This document shows, piece by piece, positions 59,501 through 64,000 of a DNA stretch of 64,000 bases. Numbering within the stretch: position 1 is the stretch's first letter; the number at the start of each line of letters is the position of its first letter. The notes below the pieces were generated by a model. That model saw nothing but the letters and a program-made list of their open reading frames with translations, was not told the DNA's origin and made no database searches. The stretch covers positions 1-64,000 of the forward strand of contig JALNZF010000001.1 in the NCBI GenBank assembly GCA_023229435.1, read 5' to 3'. The translations under genes were made by a program, and so were the position numbers. This DNA comes from Nitrospirota bacterium (GTDB lineage Bacteria > Nitrospirota > UBA9217).

Positions 59501-62500
59501 AGGACGGAGCGGGAAACTGGTCTTCCGTCTTCAGTGCGTCGATCATTCTCGACGCGAGGCCGCCAACCGTGGCCGTCACTTCACCGGCCTCGGGACTCAC
59601 GTACAATGCCACGCCGTTGTTAAGCTACACTGTTAGTAAGGGTACGGTCATTGTGACGGTAGACGGGGCCGCCGTGAACAAGGGAAGCGGCGACCAACTT
59701 GGCCCGTTGATTGATGGCCAACATGTCGTGCGCGTGACAGCCACGGATGAGTTCGGTATTGCCGCCTTTACGGAAGTGACGTTTACGGTCGATATTGCAC
59801 CGCCATTGGCTGGAACCACACCAAAATTTATTGAAATCGCGGCTGGATGGGACCATTCCCTTGCTATTGCTGCGGATGGAAGTTTGTGGGCTTGGGGGGC
59901 GAACTGGACCGGTCAATTAGGAGACGGTATGACAACAGTTTTTTCGAGTACCCCGGAAAAGATAGGAATGGATTCCACTTGGTCATCAGTTTTCGCCAGC
60001 GATTACTGTAGCTTAGCGTTGAAATCCGATGGTACCTTATGGGCATGGGGCTTGAATTGGTACGGGAATTTAGGGAATGGGACACACAATTTCCAATCTG
60101 CGCCTGCTCAGATAGGCACGGACAACAATTGGAAGTCAATCGCCACGAGCTCTTATCACAGTGCAGCGTTGAAACAAGACGGCACCTTATGGGCATGGGG
60201 TGCGAATGGGAGTGGTGAGTTGGGAGACGGAACCATTGTTGAGAGACTAGCCCCGGTCCTGGTAGCCGGTAACGTAATTTCGGTTGCAGTCGGCGCATAC
60301 CATACGGTCGCAGTGAAGTCTGACGGCACGTTGTGGGCATGGGGAGCAAACGAGTGGGGTCAACTGGGTGACGGGACCGCGCTCGATCAACATGCTCCAT
60401 TTCAGATTGGAAGCGATAAGGACTGGATTTCCGCGGCAGCGGGATACTATTCTTCCTATGCGCTCAAGTCCAATGGCACCCTGTGGGCCTGGGGAGGGAA
60501 CTGGTCCGGAGAATTGGGAGACGGGACCGGAGACGGGACCAGTGATCATAACAAATATGCTCCGGTACAAGTAGGAACAGAGAGTACATGGTCTTCCATC
60601 TCCGCTAACGGGCAGGGATTTCATGTTCTGGCATTGAAGTCAGACGGATCCCTATGGGCGTGGGGTTTCAATGGCTGCGGTCAGTTGGGAGACGGAACCA
60701 TTGCTGATAAAAACGTTCCGATCCCGATAGCTACCGGAACATTGTGGTCGTCGGCCGCAGCCTCGTTTTGCCATAGTATTGCTCTGAAATCGGATGGTAC
60801 GATTTGGTCGTGGGGGAATAACGGAGATGGGCAATTAGGTGATGGTACGACCCAGGATCGAACAATGCCGCATTATATATTCGATAGAGATGTGATCGTA
60901 ATAAACAATGGCGACGGCTACACAAGCGGCACGGCCGCGACATTGACGCTGAACGCATGGGACACAACAAGCGGAGTGGCATACATGCAGTTCAGTGCCG
61001 ATGAAATAACATGGTCTACTCCCGAGCATTACGCCGCAACCAAGAACTGGACATTAAGCGAAGGGGATGGTCTTAAGACGGTATATGTGAGGTTTCAGGA
61101 CGCAGCCGGAAACTGGTCCGCTCCCTTCAGCGCGTCGATTACGTTAGATACCACTTCGCCGGTCGTGACGATTATCTCTCCGGTTGCAGGGGCAACAAAC
61201 AACAGCATGCCTTTGTTGCAATATACCGTGACTGATGGGACAGTTGTCGTGAAGGTAGACGGTTCAATAGTCAACAAGATCTCAGGCAGTTTGCTCGATA
61301 TGCTTTCCGATGGCACCCATACCGTGCGGGTGGAAGCGACGGACGCCGCCGGGAACGCAGGCTCGGCGCAGGTGAGTATAACCGTTGACACCACGCCACC
61401 GATCGTAACTATAGCATCGCCGATTGCCGGAACAACGAACAACAGAAATCCAATGCTGATGTACACGGCAAGCGAGGGCACGGTTGTCGTGAAGGTGGAC
61501 GGCTCAATTGTCTACAAAGTCTTCGGCGATGCGCTCGACTCGCTTTCCGACGGAACCCATACCGTGCGCGTGGAAGCGACGGACGCCGCTGGGAACGCAG
61601 GCTCGGCGCAGGTGAGTATAACCGTTGACACCACGTCACCGATCGTAACTATAGCATCGCCGATTGTCGGTGTGACTGATATTAACCGACTCCCTCTGGA
61701 ATATGCGGCAAGTGAGGGAACGGTGGTCGTGAAGGTGGACGGTGCAATAGTCAACAAAATCTCCGGCAGTCTGCTCGATACGCTTGCCGACGGCACCCAT
61801 ACCGTGCGCGTGGAAGCGACGGACGCGGCCAACAACATCGGTTTCGCCGAAGTGGCCTTCACCGTGGACGCTGTTGCGCCTACGGTGATGATAACTTCAC
61901 CGGCCCCCGGGGCGACAAACAACAAGACTCCAGCCCTGGTATACACTGTTAGCGATGGGACTGTCGTCGTAAAGGTGGATGGTATTGTGGCAAATAAGGT
62001 TTCCGGTAACACTCTTGACACCCTTACAGACGGCAGCCATACGCTGCGGGTCGAGTCCACGGACACGCACGGGCGCACGGGTTTTGCAGAGGAGGTCTTC
62101 ACAGTGGACACCATTACGCCGACTGTGACTATGACCTCACCTGTTGCCGGCTTTACGAATACTAAAACACAAATGCTGACGTATACGGCGAGCGACGGGA
62201 CCGTCATCGTAAAGGTAGACGGCGCAGCGGTCAACAAAGTATCGGGCAGTTCACTCGGTCCGCTCAGCGACGGCGCGCACACGGTGCGGGTGGAAGCCGT
62301 GGACGCCGCCGGAAATATCGGTTCGGCGCAAGTGACTTTAACCATAGACACGACTCCTCCGGCCGTAACCATAGCCTCGCCCGTTGCAGGCACTACGAAT
62401 CTCAACACCTTGCCGTTTATCTACACGGTAAGCGACGGCGATGTCGTCGTGAAGGTGGACGGATCAGTTGTCAACATGGCCTCAGGCAGTACGCTCGACA

Positions 62501-63570
62501 ATCTCGCCAACGGCAGCCACAATGTTCGCGTGGAAGCAACGGACGCGGTCGGCAACGCCAATTTCGCCGAAGTGACGTTTACGGTGGACACAGCATCAGC
62601 CGGCAATGACGACACGAACATTTATTGTATGGGCACTGGGACAGTTCTCGTCGGCCCAAGCGCCTTTACCAATGGGATCAGCGTGCCGTCATCAAACAAC
62701 ATTGTCCTGATCGCCTCGCCCTATAACGGAGAGACCATAACCGGATCGAAGACCATCATCAAGGGCGCTATGGACAACACCGTTCCGGTCATGGGCGTCG
62801 TTGTTCAGGTAATCAATTCAGCAGGGACCGGCACCTACCCCGTGGTAGTAAACGGTAAATACTTTGCAGCGCAAGTGCCGCTTGCACCAGACAGCAATAT
62901 AATAAAGGTCATCGCCACGGACCAGAACAACGCACAACATCAGACGAGTATTACCGTGACTGGTGTGATACAATCGAACAATGTCAATATCTACGCGGCG
63001 CCGACTGCGGGAATTCCGACATTAAAACAGAACGGCCGGACCTTGCTCAATGTGGCGCTGAATACGACCACGTCGATTTCAAATCCCGTTAAAAGATATG
63101 CGTGGGATTTCAACGGCTCAGGCACAAGCCAGCTTACGTGCTACAGCCACTCCAATGTAACAGCGAGTTATGAGCATGTCGGATTGTATCTCGCAAACGT
63201 CACCGTCACCGACACGGCGGGGAGCCATTACACGGAGACGGCGATTGTGAATGTGGTGGACGCCGGAGTAATGAACAGTACGCTCAGGGCAATATGGAAT
63301 AACATAAAGAGCGCTCTGGCAAATCAGGATATACCGACGGCATTAAATAGTTTTGCAGACAGTGCAAAAAATATTTATGGATACCATTACCAGATATTGC
63401 TGGACCATCTTCCGGAAGTATCTCAAGGGATGACCGATATCACAGTATTGAAGGTGGGCGATAACATTGCGGAATGTGAAATGCGCATAATAGAGAATGG
63501 ATCAGAAGCTGCATATTATGTCGTATTCACTAAAGATAATAACGGTATTTGGCGATTAAATTTCTATTAA
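56521..63570 (+). CDS. Giant modular secreted protein (Cys-rich, RCC1, Ig-like, PKD)
   Basis: 2349 residues from the ATG at 56521, which follows AGGGGAT; a longer start at 56491 is less likely. Signal peptide about 1-38. Residues about 39-390: Cys-rich repeats with CNDNxxCTxDxC patterns, internally duplicated. Then module A (VSLxxNxxAxD-type, ending DTTPP), an Ig-like module B (SPxxGxTNNKTP ... VDGxxVNKxSG) and seven RCC1 blades (ALKSDGTLWAWGANxxGQLG). The A-B-RCC1(7) unit then repeats once, followed by A and six more B modules. A PKD-like domain (about 2165-2245) and a C-terminal domain (about 2250-2349) end it. Probably an adhesin or extracellular scaffold; ligand unknown. Confidence 0.9.
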   Translation: MRTNIIMRNSNHYIAKVLFAILFTVILISFASTTVTAAGNCDDAAIRCNDNDACTTDTCDEGTGACGHTAIVCNDSNACTSDACDPLNGCVFTINNTLPCSDKNSCTDGDYCLNGLCKSGVVRNCDDGNICTDDKMIPVIEVCCIHVPNTKSCNDNNACTSNDKCAKAVCAGTSKTCEDYNSCTTNSCDPASGSCVYSPVPDCICAGKPNGSPCTDGNACTVDSCVNQVCVSTARTCNDNNVCTTDTCNTSTGCVFTNNTLSCSDNNTCTVGDVCLNGVCKPGATTNCDDGNICTINTSVPVLPGCCVHGTNTLPCSDNNVCTTGDVCANKVCKGAPVADGTACDDGNVCTENDACSGGVCVAGAPMLCPVGVCDPVSGCPVSTPPTGSIVINNGAAFTNTTNVTLTLSATDSDGSVTEMQFSNDGSTWSTPEPYATSKNWTLTTGDGIKTVFAIFKDNADNWSNAIPSNTIIFDTTPPAVSVNSPADGFTNNKTPLLSYTVSDGAVVVKVDGIIVPKISGSNLDSLTDGAHTVRVASTDAANNLGFAEVSFTVDTLPPLVVGEMPKISKISAGDDHSLAIATDGSLWAWGTNWSGYLGDGTMQPSNSPRKIGADTIWSAISAGYDANLALKSDGTLWAWGANSYGQLGDGTTDDKHAPVQIGLDNNWKSISMKGYHGLALKQDGTLWSWGVNWEGEVGDGTTDDRHFPIQIGSDTNWTAVSAGFWHSLALKSDGTLWAWGANWYGQLGDGTTHDKHAPVQIGIDADWVAVDEGDSGSFALKSNGTLWAWGGNQGGWYGLLGDGTFTDQHAPVQIGIDNNWASIAASGEGEYVLALKTDGTLWAWGSNWNGQLLNGTYYDQYVPIQIDTDNTWSAISAGLYYSVALKPDGTLWTWGYNDQGLLGDGTYQDIYTPHRIDYISVTSNVISINSGANTTNSVSVTLNLNASDMTSGIALMRFSNDGVAWSAPEPYATTRDWTLTAGDGRKTVYVMFQDGAGNWSSVFSASIILDARPPTVAVTSPASGLTYNATPLLSYTVSKGTVIVTVDGAAVNKGSGDQLGPLIDGQHVVRVTATDEFGIAAFTEVTFTVDIAPPLAGTTPKFIEIAAGWDHSLAIAADGSLWAWGANWTGQLGDGMTTVFSSTPEKIGMDSTWSSVFASDYCSLALKSDGTLWAWGLNWYGNLGNGTHNFQSAPAQIGTDNNWKSIATSSYHSAALKQDGTLWAWGANGSGELGDGTIVERLAPVLVAGNVISVAVGAYHTVAVKSDGTLWAWGANEWGQLGDGTALDQHAPFQIGSDKDWISAAAGYYSSYALKSNGTLWAWGGNWSGELGDGTGDGTSDHNKYAPVQVGTESTWSSISANGQGFHVLALKSDGSLWAWGFNGCGQLGDGTIADKNVPIPIATGTLWSSAAASFCHSIALKSDGTIWSWGNNGDGQLGDGTTQDRTMPHYIFDRDVIVINNGDGYTSGTAATLTLNAWDTTSGVAYMQFSADEITWSTPEHYAATKNWTLSEGDGLKTVYVRFQDAAGNWSAPFSASITLDTTSPVVTIISPVAGATNNSMPLLQYTVTDGTVVVKVDGSIVNKISGSLLDMLSDGTHTVRVEATDAAGNAGSAQVSITVDTTPPIVTIASPIAGTTNNRNPMLMYTASEGTVVVKVDGSIVYKVFGDALDSLSDGTHTVRVEATDAAGNAGSAQVSITVDTTSPIVTIASPIVGVTDINRLPLEYAASEGTVVVKVDGAIVNKISGSLLDTLADGTHTVRVEATDAANNIGFAEVAFTVDAVAPTVMITSPAPGATNNKTPALVYTVSDGTVVVKVDGIVANKVSGNTLDTLTDGSHTLRVESTDTHGRTGFAEEVFTVDTITPTVTMTSPVAGFTNTKTQMLTYTASDGTVIVKVDGAAVNKVSGSSLGPLSDGAHTVRVEAVDAAGNIGSAQVTLTIDTTPPAVTIASPVAGTTNLNTLPFIYTVSDGDVVVKVDGSVVNMASGSTLDNLANGSHNVRVEATDAVGNANFAEVTFTVDTASAGNDDTNIYCMGTGTVLVGPSAFTNGISVPSSNNIVLIASPYNGETITGSKTIIKGAMDNTVPVMGVVVQVINSAGTGTYPVVVNGKYFAAQVPLAPDSNIIKVIATDQNNAQHQTSITVTGVIQSNNVNIYAAPTAGIPTLKQNGRTLLNVALNTTTSISNPVKRYAWDFNGSGTSQLTCYSHSNVTASYEHVGLYLANVTVTDTAGSHYTETAIVNVVDAGVMNSTLRAIWNNIKSALANQDIPTALNSFADSAKNIYGYHYQILLDHLPEVSQGMTDITVLKVGDNIAECEMRIIENGSEAAYYVVFTKDNNGIWRLNFY
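61190..61670 (+). repeat. Tandem near-identical Ig-like modules
   Basis: Bases 61321-61430 and 61561-61670 are nearly identical over 110 nt with a 240-nt period, differing at only a few positions. This indicates recent duplication of an 80-residue module inside the giant gene. Confidence 0.85.
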
Positions 63571-63658
63571 GCGGGTTGTGATTAATGGACAACCAAAGTC
63601 TGCTATATTAATGGCTGTATTGACAGTGACAGTCTCGATGATATGGAGGGAATAAAAA

Positions 63659-64000
63659 GTGAAACTGAATAAAGATATGGTAAAAACAAAAACAGGAATT
63701 CTTGTCATAGTTTCTGTCGTTGGTGTTTTGCTATCAATAATTATTATGAGTACGCCAGCCTGCAGTGCAACATTCAAGGGTCAATTAATTGATGCCGATT
63801 CAAGGGAGCCCATCGAAGGTGCGGTTGTCGTATTATCGTGGCATGAAGAACGGCCGACACCGCCGAGTGGAGGCGGTACACGGCTTAAGGATGTGAAAGA
63901 GACCCTTACCGACAAGGACGGCAAATGGAGCATAGACGGCCCAAAGGGAAGGAAGCTTGGCAATTTTCTTTCAATAGTAAGCTTCCTTACACGCATGTAT
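63659..64000 (+). CDS. Secreted protein with carboxypeptidase-regulatory-like domain, partial
   Basis: The first 114 codons are in the window. GTG start at 63659, 8 nt after GGAGGG. A signal peptide or anchor (TGILVIVSVVGVLLSIIIMS, then TPACSA) is followed by FKGQLIDADSREPIEGAVVVLSW and TLTDKDGKWSIDGPKG, a carboxypeptidase-regulatory-like (CarboxypepD_reg) fold. The gene continues past the right edge. It lies 88 nt after the giant protein and may be co-transcribed with it. Confidence 0.75.
   Translation, partial: MKLNKDMVKTKTGILVIVSVVGVLLSIIIMSTPACSATFKGQLIDADSREPIEGAVVVLSWHEERPTPPSGGGTRLKDVKETLTDKDGKWSIDGPKGRKLGNFLSIVSFLTRMY

Noticed and set aside
61512..62408. 298-codon minus-strand frame with regular repeats opposite the giant gene
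   Set aside because: Its repetitive look only reflects the Ig-like repeats on the coding strand.
63620..63647. TTGACA with TATGGA after 16 nt as a promoter for the last gene
   Set aside because: The -10 box would overlap the ribosome-binding site, leaving no room for a leader.

Overview
The window is a chromosomal segment of a Gram-negative bacterium. Outer-membrane biogenesis genes (lptF, lptG), several signal-peptide beta-barrels, an LPS heptose enzyme and lipoproteins show the double membrane. The gene mix points to an anaerobic or microaerobic lineage such as Nitrospirota or Desulfobacterota: a nickel-uptake operon, FdhD, a FmdE-type protein, a truncated-type alpha-glucan phosphorylase, stand-alone AICAR transformylase, roadblock/TPR proteins and a CFI-box surface protein. 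I cannot place it more finely from sequence alone. No prophage, integrase, insertion sequence or CRISPR array was seen.

Layout. 0.3-1.9 kb: an MNT/HEPN toxin-antitoxin pair and a decayed second toxin-antitoxin locus. 1.9-8.4 kb: heptose adenylyltransferase, a HD-GYP response regulator, a PilB/GspE ATPase, glucan phosphorylase and FdhD. 8.6-14.7 kb: an outer-membrane protein, then a nickel regulon (nikR, barrel, cbiM, cbiN-like, cbiQ, cbiO with a His-rich tail, fmdE). 14.9-22.4 kb: an OmpA lipoprotein, riboflavin genes (ribE, ribBA, ribH), nusB and purine genes (purB, purF), then tRNA-Phe. 22.8-29.7 kb: TPR and roadblock proteins, aroQ, pepP, efp, accB, accC, thiE. 29.7-36.1 kb: a two-propeller lipoprotein, an incomplete branched-chain amino acid transporter (livK, livH) and AICAR transformylase. 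36.1-44.1 kb: a VapBC-like pair, patatin, a PhoU-like protein, an MgtE-sensor/NRAMP-related pair, queC, small redox/zinc proteins, a small haem-copper-oxidase-like protein and a Crp/Fnr regulator. 44.3-56.0 kb: a CFI-box surface protein coupled to a barrel, coaE, a membrane metalloprotease, lptG/lptF with a large conserved protein, a TlpA thioredoxin and a GT51 transglycosylase. 56.5-64 kb: a giant modular secreted protein with Cys-rich, RCC1 and Ig-like repeats, then the start of another secreted protein.

How genes work together. The nik block reads as one nickel import and delivery unit with a candidate NikR site in its own promoter. The rib-nusB and aroQ-pepP-efp-accBC-thiE runs are ordinary housekeeping operons. 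The MgtE-sensor and NRAMP-related genes look like a magnesium uptake pair whose sensor is a separate protein. lptF and lptG act together in LPS export.

The most unusual signal is non-coding. Well over ten gene junctions carry short tandem repeats with 7-nt or 9-nt units, usually as two inverted arms around a loop. The unit sequence differs between sites while the architecture is kept. Some copies share a conserved core (for example 7474-7538 and 48973-49043). One array lies inside the queC coding region, and others set start codons or ribosome-binding regions of their neighbours. Alongside them are REP-like hairpins, a seven-hairpin cluster at 49104-49380 and a MITE-like element at 44171-44327.
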